Positions 10,835 to 21,789 of a stretch of DNA of 64,000 nucleotides are shown one piece after another. The translations under genes were made by a program, and so were the position numbers. Position 1 is the stretch's first letter, and every line of letters starts with the position of its first letter. This DNA comes from Linyphia triangularis (taxonomy: Eukaryota > Arthropoda > Arachnida > Araneae > Linyphiidae): positions 14,334,743-14,398,742 of the forward strand of contig OZ021727.1 of assembly GCA_963978545.1 (NCBI GenBank), read 5' to 3'. Below the pieces are notes generated by a model, which had not been told where the DNA came from, made no database searches, and was given only the letters and a program-made list of their open reading frames with translations.

Positions 10835-11930
10835 AACAACAACAACAACCTATAATTCTTTTATTTTTCTTTTGCAATTTTCATTGATGCTCTATCTCTA
10901 GTAGCGAACATATGATCTCTAACTGCAGTTTCTAGATAGTGAATGCTCCGCTATCGACCTGAAACTGAAGATGGCTTAAACAATCCCCAGAGAGAATCAT
11001 ATTAACAATTCTCCTTCTAAACTAGTAAGCGTCTTTTAGTAACCAAGAGCGCAGCATTAGATGGGGGATCAGTATAGCGGTCATTGACTACACCTTCATA
11101 CAGAAAAGAAAATGTTAATGACCCAGAAGCTATAATTGGAGATCAGTGTAACAGACCAAGCAAACTCCATAAATATTTTGTGACACATTAAGAATCTGGT
11201 AACACTCACTTTCACTAAGTAGATGTTGAGTACTTTTGCTCTATAAGTTTGGGTTGAAGTGCTAAAAATATTTTTTATCTGTAAGTAAGCTTTCCGATCG
11301 TGAAGGCAACCCCAACTGTAGCTGAGATTTTTTAATTATATAATGCAAATTCACAATATTTTACATAATTTACAATAAAAAAAAAGTTAAATATTTTAAA
11401 TTTACGTAATTATTTTCTCACTCTTTTATATAACTCTATATGCATAAAGATTTATGTGTTATTATTAATTAGTTAAAAAAAAGTGACGGTACGTCGTACC
11501 AGCTCACAAAAAAGTACTGATACCCCGCCCCCTATAAGTATACTCCCTATAAATAATTTCTCACGATTAATGATGGAGCCAGTTACCTGTATTATCACTA
11601 CATGGTAGAAATCTGTTAGAATAGCACTGTGATACTAATCAGTGATATGTGCATATTCAAATTGCACTCACAGGCAAATATTAATTAAATATCCTTCCAT
11701 TCCAGCCTCAGTTCAGCTTGCAGGCAGCAGGCGGTGGGAACAACGCTAAGAATTTCGGACTCGGTTACAATGCAGGAGTTGGGACCAAGGTTTGGGAGAG
11801 CAAGAAAAAAGACATGAGCCTGGAACTCGGGGCCTCTTATGGTCAAGGAGTCGCAAGGGTGAACGGACACACGTACAAGTCGGAACCAACCTACGGATTA
11901 GGAGGGACCTTCAGGTGGGGAAGGAAATGA
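6339..11930 (+). CDS. Diptericin/attacin-like glycine-rich antimicrobial peptide precursor, copy 1
   Basis: Three exons: 6339-6390, 9128-9168 and 11706-11930, all with GT-AG introns (donors GTAAGT; phases 1 and 0). They encode 105 residues. Residues 1-20 form a signal peptide (MNCHGIIAFLLVGLIVFVEC), probably cut after Cys20 to leave an N-terminal Gln. Residues 21-31 are a short charged linker, QDKKPEPKVGE. Exon 3 encodes the glycine-rich domain, residues 32-105: about 20% Gly, net charge about +6, with a GGGNN motif, KVW near residues 59-61, SYGQG and the C-terminal TYGLGGTFRW. This order matches the G-domain of diptericins and the attacin C-terminal region, secreted peptides that act on Gram-negative bacteria. 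The ATG was chosen because it gives the signal peptide and lies 70 nt after the inferred start site. The introns (2,737 and 2,537 bp) contain MITEs. Family assignment is by motif; activity is inferred. Confidence 0.85.
6815..7225. repeat. Dispersed repeat R2, copy in intron 1
   Basis: About 410 bp homologous to 15605-16030. Shared passages include TTCAATTCTAAATGTT, ATAAAAATTTCTGCT and CTTGGCTTGAAATGCAGCAG. The matching intron of peptide gene copy 2 has no such block, so the insertion probably followed the duplication. Short frames inside it are not conserved between the copies. Class unknown. Confidence 0.7.
7692..8135. mobile_element. 444-bp fold-back MITE, TA target site
   Basis: Ends match over 23 of 24 positions: the left side reads TGTACGGTCCCCCTTGGCGA and the right side is the complement of the same with CAGT in place of CGGT. 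Both ends are flanked by TA (7690-7691 and 8136-8137). Inside are near-perfect inverted arms of about 88 bp (7811-7900 and 7970-8057) around a loop of about 70 bp, so the whole element can fold into a long hairpin. It is non-coding. TA duplication and size fit a mariner/Tc1-type MITE. It lies in intron 1 of copy 1 and is absent from copy 2. Confidence 0.85.
9792..10366. mobile_element. 575-bp fold-back element in intron 2
   Basis: Imperfect terminal inverted repeats of about 36 bp: AAGGAGGTCATAAAAAAGCT on the left and AAGGTGGTCATGAAAAAACT read inward from the right. Further in are strongly matching inverted arms (about 9948-10013 and 10258-10320, both containing the GGAAAAAGTAGGTGT core in opposite orientations). 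Flanks are TATATA on both sides, so the exact target duplication is unclear. No coding capacity. The orthologous place in intron 2 of copy 2 (about 33840) lacks it. Confidence 0.8.
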
Positions 11931-12110
11931 TAGTTCCTTTATGAAGATGTATTTCAACTCTGTTGGAATCCCTTACATCTATTGACTCTTTACCAAAAAA
12001 TGATAAAAAAAAACTTTTGCTACTTAAAGTAGACTTCCTATATTTGCATATCATCTGGTGTATGCTTTTATGTAACTAGAATATTATATTATTAAGTTTT
12101 ATATACAAAA

Positions 12111-12116
12111 AATAAA
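12111..12116 (+). terminator. Poly(A) signal, peptide gene copy 1
   Basis: AATAAA 181 bp after the stop codon, followed by a GT-rich CTTGTTTTTGTTTT tract of the kind that directs cleavage. The same arrangement follows copy 2. Confidence 0.8.
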
Positions 12117-12639
12117 CTTGTTTTTGTTTTATTTTCTTAGATTCATATTAATGTATAAGCACTTAGGGTATATATGGGTACAGAGGTTACAAATTGACAC
12201 ATTTCATAATTTAAATGCACGAAATATTATTTTAAAAATATATAATTAGCCATAAAACTGTATATTTTAATGTTCTCTCACTAAAACTGCATATGCATGC
12301 TAAAAGTAGATAGGTTAATTAGTTAAATTGGATCATTCATGGTGCAAGATATGAACTACGAGTCGAATGTCAAGGATCAAAATGTTGGAATCCAATATGT
12401 AACAATAAACATATTGAAAACATACATGCATAAAATAAGTACTAATTTGAAAAGTTATTATTTTATTATTTTTTCAACAGGTACTTTTTTATTGCAATCT
12501 TTTGTTCATAGATATCTTTAGTCCATATATTGGTATTAAAATCTGGACACTTTTGGTACAGTTGGGTACCAAGAATACAATTTGACACATTTCACAATTT
12601 AAATATACCAACAACATTACACATTACAGCATCGTTTTA

Positions 12640-13960
12640 TCTCTAGTTTTATCCTGACATCGTTTTATCTCTAACAAAAAAAAAAAAAAAAAAAAAAAAA
12701 ACTTGAGCTGCCATCGAACAATTAAAGAATGAAGTTCATCAAAGTGGATTTTGAAATTTCAATGGGTTTCAAACTTTTGAAATAATACAGTATGATGAGA
12801 AAAAGGCAGGATAAATAAGTACCGTCAGTAAATAAAGGATTAAGAGAGGATTTACGGGGATCTTTGATTTTTTGAGGGTTGGAGGATTTGATTTTTCAGT
12901 GTTTTGTCATGATGTTCACGGATGTTGAATGGTGTAGGGGGGGGGGGGGAGGGGATTTGTGTACCTAGACCCCTTTTTTCAATGCATAAAAAAAAAAAAA
13001 AAAAAGAGTTTCTGAACCATTTATAAATGTGAAACTGATATGCATACATCGTTATAGTAAATACTTTCCATTAGGATTAATTCAAATACTTAAAATAATA
13101 GAATCTGTCAAATAGAAGATTTTGATAAAAATTTCTCAAATGGCCCTAGATACAAGACCTCGTTATACCTAGGGTCAGTAGCTGATGTACCAAGGGTTAT
13201 TCTCCTTAAGTGAGGTTTCAGTTCATAATGAATTGAACACAAACATTCGCAGATGAATTTTATAAAAGAAACCATATCAAGTAATTATCAGCCATTGGTT
13301 TATCATATAACAACTATAATAAATTGCTATGTGTCAAATTATTAGTGAATTACAAGTATCTTCCTAACTTGAAAGACTGATTAAAAAAAAAAAAAAAAAT
13401 GAGCTGCATGTATTATCACTTTGAAGCATCAACAGGTTTTGGTTTTGGCAATTTGAACACAATAAGTAACTATGTGGCTCTAGGTACACGACTTGGTAAT
13501 TTCACATTAAATATCTTTTTATTAAAAATGCACATGGAGAACGGACTTATTTAAACATGTAATTTAATACTTAATTTTACAAACAAAATCATTTAATAGA
13601 ATTTAAAGAAAAGTATTTGACTTAATTTTATAAAACAATAAAAGACATGAGATGCAAAATCTTACTGTAGACCATACAAAAATGTTTTCCACTTATAACT
13701 TGCCACAGGTTTCTCCTCTAAGATTTCAAAATGGCTGCCAAAAGAGCAATTGGGTGTTGCTACTTACCCAAGTGAGTAAAAAAAACCCCTTAGAACTAAA
13801 CATTATTCAATAAAAGTGGGGTGGCTCTAGTTACACAAGTTTACCCTACTAACTAAATATAGGCTATATAACAAAGTAACTACAAATAAACTTAAAAATA
13901 TTGAATTCGAAGTAAATAATTACAAACACGTTTTCATTTAATTTAAAGAAGTTATTCGGT
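12640..13960. repeat. Downstream flank with degenerate ~340-bp repeats
   Basis: Parts (12640-12940 and about 13848-13945) match 36770-37120 downstream of copy 2. In between, a TGGCYCTAG-TACA motif returns at about 13143, 13471 and 13813, and AGCTGC after an A-run occurs at about 12707 and 13402, suggesting old tandem units of about 330-345 bp. There are no genes. Several A or G homopolymers break the region. Confidence 0.4.
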
Positions 13961-14028
13961 TAAAGAATTAATTAAATATTTTATTTTGGTTGGTTTCAAT
14001 TAAAGTTTGATCTTTTTAGGCATGTTTA

Positions 14029-15150
14029 CTTTCAATTACCCATATGTATAATATATACATAGGGTAATGAAAGTATTGTTATGAATTTTTCCACTGAGGC
14101 AATGATGGCACAGTTTTCACGGTTTAAAAGTATTTATTCTCTCTTCAGAAAACTCACAAAAATTTATTCACAGGCAACAGTTTAATTACTCTCAAGCTTC
14201 AACACAAGCTTCAACAAAAATAACTTCGAATTCAGCGATTATTCAAGCTCACTCCAATAGGTAAACAAAGCGATAAGCTTTCATCGAAATCCAAAGTCAA
14301 TCTGAAAACTTTCCCGTTCTCCAGTCTTTTTATATACAAGCGCGTGAGACATTCTCGAAATTTCCAGCCAATTCATCGGAAACGAAATATCTCGAAACTT
14401 CTCGAATGCTTTAGGTGTTGCCACCTTTTTCTAACTTGTATAATCGCTATTAATTAATAAATAAAATAAGATAAAAATAAATTACAATAGAATTTTGAAA
14501 TAATACGTCACTATTTACAATATATACAGACAGTTTGTGCAACAGTATAGCATTCGGTAAAAAAAAAAATTTCGATTTTTTTTTTTGCATTTCTCCGCAA
14601 TTTGGAACATCCAGATTTCAAAAAAGTGATATAGAAAAAATGTCTGTATGTGTGTATTTGCGTCTGTGGTCAGCATAACTTCCGAACAAATTGACCTACG
14701 TTGTTCAAATTTGGTATGAGGGTTAGTGGTGACCATGGGACCTACCATTAAGATTTTTGTCAAATGTCGCATGCGCATAAGGTTAGCTGCCATTGAAAAA
14801 ATCATGCTTTTCAATGATTGCTAAAAAACGGCTGAAACGATTTTGATCAAAATCGCTGTGGTAATGCCTCTTAAGGTGTTCTAAACATCCCTACCTCCGA
14901 AATTTCCGTAAAAATGTTTTAATGATGTAAAAATTTGAAAAACGAATGATTTCAATACTGAGTTCTCTTTCTTTGAGCATACCTCATTTTCTTCTCCCCT
15001 CCGTAGACCATTCAAGAATTATAGCAAAAAACATTGCCAAAGTGGCCATTTCTTCTAAATGATTGATGAAATAAAAAATAACGGTGAATGACACAAATCC
15101 ACGTCAGTATTATAGTGTAATTGAAAGCTGTGCGATGTTTCACACCCTTA
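14029..15150 (-). mobile_element. F1 dispersed repeat, copy b, split by a solo LTR
   Basis: Reads as F1 on the minus strand: the 5' end with TGTGCGATGTTTCACACCC is at about 15131-15149 and the 3' end with TTTCAATTACCCATATG at about 14030. The body includes the GCGCATGCG-type motif and the ACACACATACAGACA stretch. It is interrupted at 14077-14544 by an LTR insertion. With the insert removed it is about 650 bp, one of the two fullest F1 copies. Confidence 0.7.
14077..14544 (-). mobile_element. Solo LTR (468 bp) of an LTR retrotransposon
   Basis: Begins TGTTATG and ends GCAACA on the plus strand, so both strands run 5'-TGTTR...YAACA-3' style. It is flanked by a 4-bp direct duplication GTAT (14073-14076 and 14545-14548). 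Removing it rejoins the F1 sequence GCTATAC-TTTCATTACCC seen intact at 20135-20155. On the minus strand it has a promoter-like CTTGTATATAAAAAG (about 14324-14338) and later AATAAA motifs, the normal order within an LTR. No internal gag-pol region remains. A 4-bp duplication fits Ty3/Gypsy-like elements but does not prove the clade. Confidence 0.8.
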
Positions 15151-15159
15151 GTTTACCCT

Positions 15160-15345
15160 TCCATTCTTTCTTATAACACTATATTTCAATTTTAAAACTC
15201 CGTATCAACATTTCAAAACTTCCAGTATATTTTACACAGCACTGTTCGAGGTTGGCCAAGATCCTTAGCAACGGCCAGTCTACAAAGGTCTACATCGGGA
15301 TTGGGCAGTTTCGAGCTGTTTTTGGCCAACGAATTTGAGTTACTG
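15160..15345. repeat. Dispersed repeat R3, copy 1
   Basis: About 185 bp matching 30600-30790: TTTCAATTTTAAA, TTTCAAAACTTCCAGTATAT and GGATTGG occur in the same order in both. No coding capacity was seen. The second copy abuts the upstream boundary of the segmental duplication. Confidence 0.6.
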
Positions 15346-15604
15346 GGGTAATCATTCAATCGCTAATAGAATGACGACAATTAGATTATTGTAAATTTTT
15401 CATCTGTATTAGAGTTCACTATGTTAGATGATATTAGGTTATTTATGAATAAAAAATTTCCATGTTTGGAAATAATATTTCGGATAATTTTTTTTTTTAG
15501 AAATATTGCAGTAGTTCTATGGCAGCGTTCGCCACTAACTGTTAGAAGCAGGCCGTAGGACTTATGTTGGAGCTTTTCCGCATTCCCGCATTTTTTAATT
15601 TTTT

Positions 15605-16030
15605 TTTTATTCAATTCTAAATGTTCCGAAAAGGCCTTAAACATAAAAATTTCTGCTCAATGCGCTTTTTAAAAAAAAAAAAAAAAAAAAATTGCGATCA
15701 AAATTACCTTGTTAGAGATTGGCGAAAAAACGACCCATTTCGTTGGCGTTGAAAGTGACGTAAAGAGATCTCAAACATCTTGGCTTGAAATGCAGCAGCG
15801 GAAACCAGATTTGCAAGTTTCTCACGATTCACACCAACCTGTACGGAATGTGGCAATGGTCTACCAACGCCAACTTTTTTAACGATAAGTATTTGGCACA
15901 AACCTCACGATAATCATAGAAAAGCAGGGATCTGCTTACATCACGAATTTTGTTGACTGTTTTGATCGGACTGGTATTGGCTCGGTTTTGGGCCATTTTC
16001 TTTTCTTAATATTTAAATAACTAATTTGCT
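15605..16030. repeat. Dispersed repeat R2, copy 2
   Basis: Homologue of 6815-7225, with a longer A-run in the middle. Both end in a TTTCTTTTCTTAATA passage. The sequence is diverged by roughly a fifth by eye. The 15346-15604 gap before it contains short frames only. Confidence 0.65.
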
Positions 16031-18085
16031 TATTTTGACATAAATGCTCCATATTAAGTTGAAACTCTAGAGATATCGAGTGATACAAGTCAGCATATTT
16101 GTGCTACTGGGCTAGTAATTCATAATTTATTAATTTCCACGATCACGACCCAATACTTTCATTGGCGAATGTTTTCCATTAATTATGTACTTTTATTAGG
16201 AATTTGCAAGAGTAGTGAAAACAAGGCTTGGCGACTGTTATTGAGTAGGAGAATTGACTGCAAAGCAATCTGTCTGGTATGTGATGAAATTCCCGGGGTT
16301 GGCAGAGGAGGAACCCTCTAGTATTATTATTATTATGATTATTAAAAAAAAAAAAAAAGAATATCATTTAACACAATCTTATATATTTCAACGATTACGG
16401 TGCTACTAACAATCCTATTCGACATGGAGAGACATTTCGGAAAAGGGTGCACAAATCTAGTTTTAAAAGTCAAAGACAGATATTAGTTATTTTTAAGGAT
16501 AAGAAATGAAAAAATTAAGAATACTTGAATTTCTTATTAAAAAAGCTTCTTAATACTTACAAATATTGGTACTTTGCCGTTTGCAATTTATAAAATATGG
16601 GTAAAACTTGCAAGTACGGTACGTATTCTGCGCCAAGGGGATTTTCGCCAATAAATGGCAGCAGCCGCTATTTTCTAATAACAAGTGAACAAGTTTATGT
16701 AAATAATGTAAATAATTCTCAGCCCTTAGAAGTACCAACGGTCATCTGTGACGGAAAAGTACTCGAATACTTTATATTCCTTTTCGGTTTCCTCTTTTTG
16801 AGGTTTTGAAATTGTCTTTGATTCCTTTTCTGAAAGGCAGTGATCACCTCCTCCAATCATCTGAGAATCATTGACGAATCCATCTTCGAATTTATTGGCC
16901 GTGGTAGTTGGAATACTTACGTCATCAGTATTATTGGGATTATCTTTATGAGAATTGTCAATCGTCTTAACCACCATTGCTTTAACATTGCTAAAATACA
17001 TTGAATTTTAAGGATTACTTTCACCATTATTTAAAAAGCAAAGTACCGCTTAAAATAATTTAAAGATAACAATAGAATAAATTTTCTTTTAGAATATATT
17101 TCTCTTAGAACTATTTTCTTTTACGAGAATAATAGTCATTTATTGAATTATGCAATTTTATTTCGATTCTAATACTTACAACCATTTTCTAAATAAACTT
17201 ACGACTGATGTCATTTTTATGGACATGGCAAGGCAAAGATTGAAATCAAATTGCTCTTTTTTTTAAAGGTTAATTTTTAGAACATTGATTTCATGATTTA
17301 GAGACCAAAAACTTTTATGGTTGTGAGAAAAATGGTTTCGAGAAATTGATTGTTAAAATGTAGTTAATTGTTGATCTAACAGTGCTGTTTTACAAAAGAG
17401 GAAAAATATTACTTCAGAAACAATGTTGAATTTTTCAAAAATGGTCCCTATTCTTGTCACTGTCAACTTCAGTTTAAATATATAATTGTATTGTTATTAT
17501 ATTAAGGTTAACAGGGAGGAGGATTGTTTAATCACACTTTGGGCGAAAATCGAAGGTGTCGGATTTTTTAATTAATGGTGTCTCATTTTGAGAACTAACA
17601 AATGGTAGGTCTTCAAGGTTTGAGTTATGATTCATAGAAAACTAAACCTTTAACGTATTTTTCAGCGTTTTCAAACATTTGAATTACTCTTTAAATCACT
17701 CCAAGTAATGTGGACCGTTTTGGTCTTCTTTTAATATAACTTTGTTAAAGTATCTGTATTATCGAGGAAGGGAGGACGCGCCATTTTTTATTTTATGAAT
17801 TAATGCTTACGAGGGTCTGAACCCCCTCAGAAATGATCCCAGAAGTTAAGAATTTTAGCTCGGGTAATGACTGATTAAAACGGGTCGATGGAATTGGATA
17901 TTCATTTTTCGCTCAATTTCAAGAGGTGACTTCAATACTTTATTTTGAGCTATTAAAACAGTGTAAGTAGAAAAAGTAAAATTTATTTATTTTTTAATTA
18001 AATTTCACCCTTATCAAAGCTCTGAAAACACGTGTTTCAAATTTGAGTTAGAAAACCACTTTCAGTTTAAAATAAAGTTTTCAAG
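16031..18085. other. Unannotated spacer
   Basis: No gene or element can be defended. Several GTAAGTATT-type donor look-alikes occur on the minus strand (about 16560, 16920 and 17178), together with a 91-codon frame at 16726-17001 rich in Lys, Glu and Ser. They could be pieces of an unrecognised minus-strand gene, but the matching acceptors are not convincing. Confidence 0.4.
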
Positions 18086-18090
18086 GTGCC

Positions 18091-18156
18091 TGGTTGGTTT
18101 TGAACCATGTACCGTCTGATCACTTTTCTGGTTCCTTAACGACTGTACCCCCGAAG
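18091..18156 (-). repeat. tRNA-like pseudogene or SINE head
   Basis: Read on the minus strand, CAGTCGTTAAGGA resembles a polymerase III A box and, about 45 bases on, GGTTCAAAACC resembles a B box. The cloverleaf stems pair poorly, so this is not offered as a working tRNA. It is more likely the head of an old tRNA-derived SINE unlike the SINE-A and SINE-B families further right. Confidence 0.35.
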
Positions 18157-18939
18157 ATTGCTTGATGCTCTCTTAAAATAATAGCGAGTCTTATATTTCA
18201 AATTCAAAGCGAAAATTGTCTTGAAAGATATTTTTTTTTTTTAAAATTATTTATTAAAATGTAAAACTGGTAATCCTGTATTTCTCTTATAAAACAAGTA
18301 TTTTTTCTTGTATGTTCAACTTACTTTGTACTTTTACTTATTTGTTAGTTCATATTTGGATGTTTTTGTTCTCAAGTTATAACTAGTAGGTACATAATTT
18401 TAATTGTGACACTTTTTTTCTTGGTGTGGTAAGGAGGATTTCTACTTGATAGAAACGAAAAGGATTTGGAATGCTAGCATAAATCTCTGTACAATATTGA
18501 AATATGATATATATTGTTGCTCTCCATACAAAGAGTTATATGTGAATCTAACGGTGTTATCAGTTACGCTATTGTAAGCTTAAAGCGGCAATATGATTAT
18601 TCTGAGTAAAACGTCCATCGACCGTATCCTACTCATTAAAAATATAACAAACGCAACAAAAATAATTGATATCTCCCCAAAAAACAACTAAACGTTGAAC
18701 AAAATCCCGCCACATAAAATGGTCAGTCAGAAAAAGCTATGAAATCTAACGACAAGTGGCCGCATATAATTATTTATTGTTACTTAATAGCCAAAAAATC
18801 AGTACTTGGCAGGCTAAAGTTTTTATAAAATTAATCTCAATTCAGTGCAATGGGTACAAAGTCGTTCAAACATATATAAAATGATATTATTATAAAATAA
18901 CTCAATGCCGTGAATTTTGATTTTTTATACTTCTGTAAT

Positions 18940-19018
18940 GCCGGTGGGCCGCAGAAAAATCTGTCACGGGTCAAATCCGGCCTGAGGGCCGCGTAGTGGC
19001 TGACGCTGCTCTATAGTC
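18940..19018. mobile_element. Fragment of a hAT-type element end
   Basis: A locally GC-rich stretch (GGTGGGCCGCAG, CCGGCCTGAGGGCCGCGTAG, GACGCTGCTC) in AT-rich surroundings. The GGCCGC-rich subterminal style is typical of hAT transposon termini. No second end or target duplication was found, so the assignment is tentative. Confidence 0.35.
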
Positions 19019-19621
19019 AATATGTATATGGCAGCCAGAATTTTTGTTGTTGTTGCAAATCTCCCATTTTAAAGTTTGAGCTACATTGTACAATGTATAC
19101 ATTGCGCTGAAATTTCTATGAAGCCTCTAGTCTTCCAAATACTGATTAACTATAAGATTTACTCCCTGTATTTGTGGGATAAAATGTGAAAAAAAAATAA
19201 TTCAGAGATGAACTGATATAATTTAGATGATGGATTATTAGTAATTGCTAATAATTATGATCTTAAAGATATTGCTATCAGTAGCTGTTGATCATCGGAC
19301 TACTTCTTATGATATTGTGTCGGGAGGAGGACAATTTAAAAGATTTTTATTTCTACTTTTAGGCCTACGAGAACCTAAATGGTTTAGAATTGTTTCCTTA
19401 GTCTGTTGGAAAATCTTATTCAGAGTGTGATTTTACTGAAAATCTAGCGATACCATGAATTGCTGACTCTTGTCGTTAGTTCGTATTGAATTCACTGAAG
19501 GACAAATGAATAATCTAAAACAGTAATCTGCTGTTGTTAGTCGTTTGGTTTGCTTTCACTATGAACCATATTATTCATTAAGTGACAATACCACACACCA
19601 TTTGGTACTTACGTATTGTAC

Positions 19622-19890
19622 CTTTTTGTTGTAACAAAAACTTCGCCAATTCTTAAATTTCTTTCTTGTTGCAAAAGAGTAAAATCTTGTCATTTATTGA
19701 GTGTTTTCGTGTAGGAATGAGTTATGACTTTATTCCTACTTGAAAGGGCTGTAATGGTCACGTGCTCGTGCATTCTTGTATAACTTATTAATACTCGTCA
19801 ATCGACTCCGAAGTTTTTGTTATCCATTAACTACGCGAACAATTGGATTGAGTGAACTATGTTTGGCGAACTTTTTGTTACGACAAAAAG
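19622..19890. mobile_element. Small TIR element, 269 bp
   Basis: Inverted ends of about 28 bp: CTTTTTGTTGTAACAAAAAC then TTCGCCAA on the left, and on the right its complement with two differences. The first 19 bases are themselves nearly palindromic. The interior has no reading frame of note. The target-site duplication is not clear. Non-autonomous; superfamily unknown. Confidence 0.5.
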
Positions 19891-19937
19891 CAATAAGAGA
19901 TTATACCTAAAATAATGAAGAGGAAGTCCGCGATTGT

Positions 19938-20158
19938 CACCGAAACCTTAATGGTAGGTCCTTGTGCTACCACCAACCCGCCCACCAAATTTGAGCATCG
20001 TAGGTCAATTTATTCAGGAGTTATGCAAACCACGTACACACCGACACACATTTTTTCTAGATCACTTTTTTGAAATCAGTATGTTCCAAAACGTGGAGAA
20101 ATGTAAAAAAATCGATAATTGTGTTTTAGTCTGAATACTATACTTTCATTACCCTATG
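19938..20158 (+). mobile_element. F1 dispersed repeat, 3' fragment (copy c1)
   Basis: Covers the 3' third of F1: AATGGTAGGTCC, AATTTGAGCATCGTAGGTCA, the CACACCGACACACA stretch and TACTATACTTTCATTACCC. This copy shows the uninterrupted sequence at the site where copy b carries the solo LTR. Confidence 0.65.
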
Positions 20159-20221
20159 CATACATGAATACGTATGGATACATATAGATACTATGAATAC
20201 AAATGGATAACCGAAAATATA

Positions 20222-20740
20222 CTAGATGTGTGGAACATCGCACAACTTTTAATGAATTATAATATTGGCCATTGCATTGAAATTTATGGTGTTATTTACC
20301 GTTTTCATATTTTCACTTATTTAAATGTAAATGGCCAGTTTGGTGAAAACAACAACAAAAACGCCCAGATGACGAATTTGGCAATTCTATTCGATAAACA
20401 TTACATTGGTCTTTCTGGTGAGTGTAAAAAAAAAAAAAAAAAAAAAAAAAATCGTTGGTGTACGGTGCTCAAGGACAGAGAACTCCGCGTTGAAGACATT
20501 CGTTTTGCCACTTTTTACGCCATCGAAGCATTTTTACGGGAATTTCGGAGTTGGGAATGTTGAGAACAACTTAAGAAGCATTACCACAGAGATTTTGATC
20601 AAAGTCGTTAGAGCCGTTTTTTAGTAGTAATTGAAAAAATGATTTTTTTTCAATGGCAGCTACCTTATGCGCATGCGCGATTTTGATGAAAACCTTAATG
20701 GTAGGTACCATGGTCACCATGGGTAATTGAAAGTAAAAGT
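20222..20740 (+). mobile_element. F1 dispersed repeat, 5' part (copy c2)
   Basis: Starts GTGTGGAACATCGCACAACT, passes the ATGGCCAGTTTGG and GAATTTCGGAG landmarks and the GCGCATGCGCGA motif (20670-20681), then jumps to the terminal GGGTAATTGAAAGTAA. The diagnostic 3' third present in copy c1 has been deleted. A 129-codon frame from 20174 runs through it, but its product is just F1 translated. Confidence 0.65.
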
Positions 20741-20745
20741 TATTT

Positions 20746-21789
20746 GTGGCAATAGTCAGTGGGAGCATGTTTCTTCCAAAAAAATTTGCAGTTATTGATA
20801 TAAAAATATTCAAATCATTAAAAATATAGTGGAGTAAAATTCTGCTGCAAAATGCCATGGTTTAATTCCAATTAAAGTGTGTTAAATTGTCTCCCACCTC
20901 ACTCTACCCCATTCTTAATCAAGTGGTTCGCGCTTACGTTTAATTTTCAATGAGATATGAATGCAAACGCTTTGAATGCCTTCTATTTCGGTAAATTTTA
21001 AGGATAAAATATTAATTTATTTTTAATTAAACTGATTTGATATTTATTCCGGAACCTTTAATATATTCCATATAGAAATTAAATTCTATTTAATATTGCT
21101 TATATTGCTTTGAGTACTTTTGTAAGTTACATAGATTAATTCACAATATTTAAGAGTTGAGGGAAATAAACCCTTAACAAACTTTTTGGGAACATTTTAA
21201 CCATATTTATTAGTATCACTATATAAAAAAAATTGTCCTTTTTAAATATTTAAATCCTTATCAAAGCATTTAATTAAAACTAAATTTCTACATTGTAAAA
21301 TTGTCAACGCTTCAGTATCAAAATCCTATATAAAATAATTAAAAACTATCAAATATGCTTTTCTTTTGGTTGTTATAAACTTTTATTTCAATTGGCTTCT
21401 GCGTCACTAGAAATACTTGATTTCTTATACTAATATTTTAATAATTATTTTATAGTTTTACATAATTTTGGATGGCAACATTGAATGATTGGTAAAATCG
21501 CCAAAAGGTGTCAAAATCTGTAGCCAAGGACAAATTTATTGTAGTTGTGGAAACCCATTAAAATTTATTTTGTATTAGTTTTATGGTCAGAAGAGTGTAA
21601 CCCTTTATCTTACGTCATTAAACTTGGCTATAAAATCTAGTTCATCGCCAAAAGTTCATAGAAGTATTTAAATTTCATCATTCTGTCTTTGGCTACTAAA
21701 AAGTGCTGTGAGTAATCGAAAGAAATCGAAAGAACTGAATTTGACGGAAATTTAATTTTACAAGTGTGCTGAAAATAAAACAGGACAAG
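20746..21789. other. Unannotated spacer
   Basis: Very AT-rich, no gene recognised. A CAACATTGAATGATTGG stretch at 21478 and a GCCAAAAGT passage at 21648 show no matching partners here. Confidence 0.4.

Larger units (their letters stand above)
5740..12940 (+). repeat. Segmental duplication, copy 1
   Basis: Homologous to about 30825-36995, with larger insertions in this copy. Shared landmarks in order: TGTTTCGAGAAATTTC-type upstream DNA, the promoter, three exons with both splice junction sets, the 3' UTR and poly(A) signal, the ACATTTCACAATTT downstream motif, and a GATGTTGAATGGTGTA motif at about 12922 matching about 36984. The copies are direct repeats about 25 kb apart. Intronic and flanking DNA has diverged visibly while coding parts remain close. 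Confidence 0.85.

Noticed and set aside
16726..17001. 91-codon minus-strand frame with nearby donor-like sites
   Set aside because: Hydrophilic low-complexity product, no conserved motif and no convincing acceptor; not enough to call a gene.
20174..20563. 129-codon frame
   Set aside because: It runs through an F1 repeat and an A-run of more than 20; other F1 copies do not keep it open.
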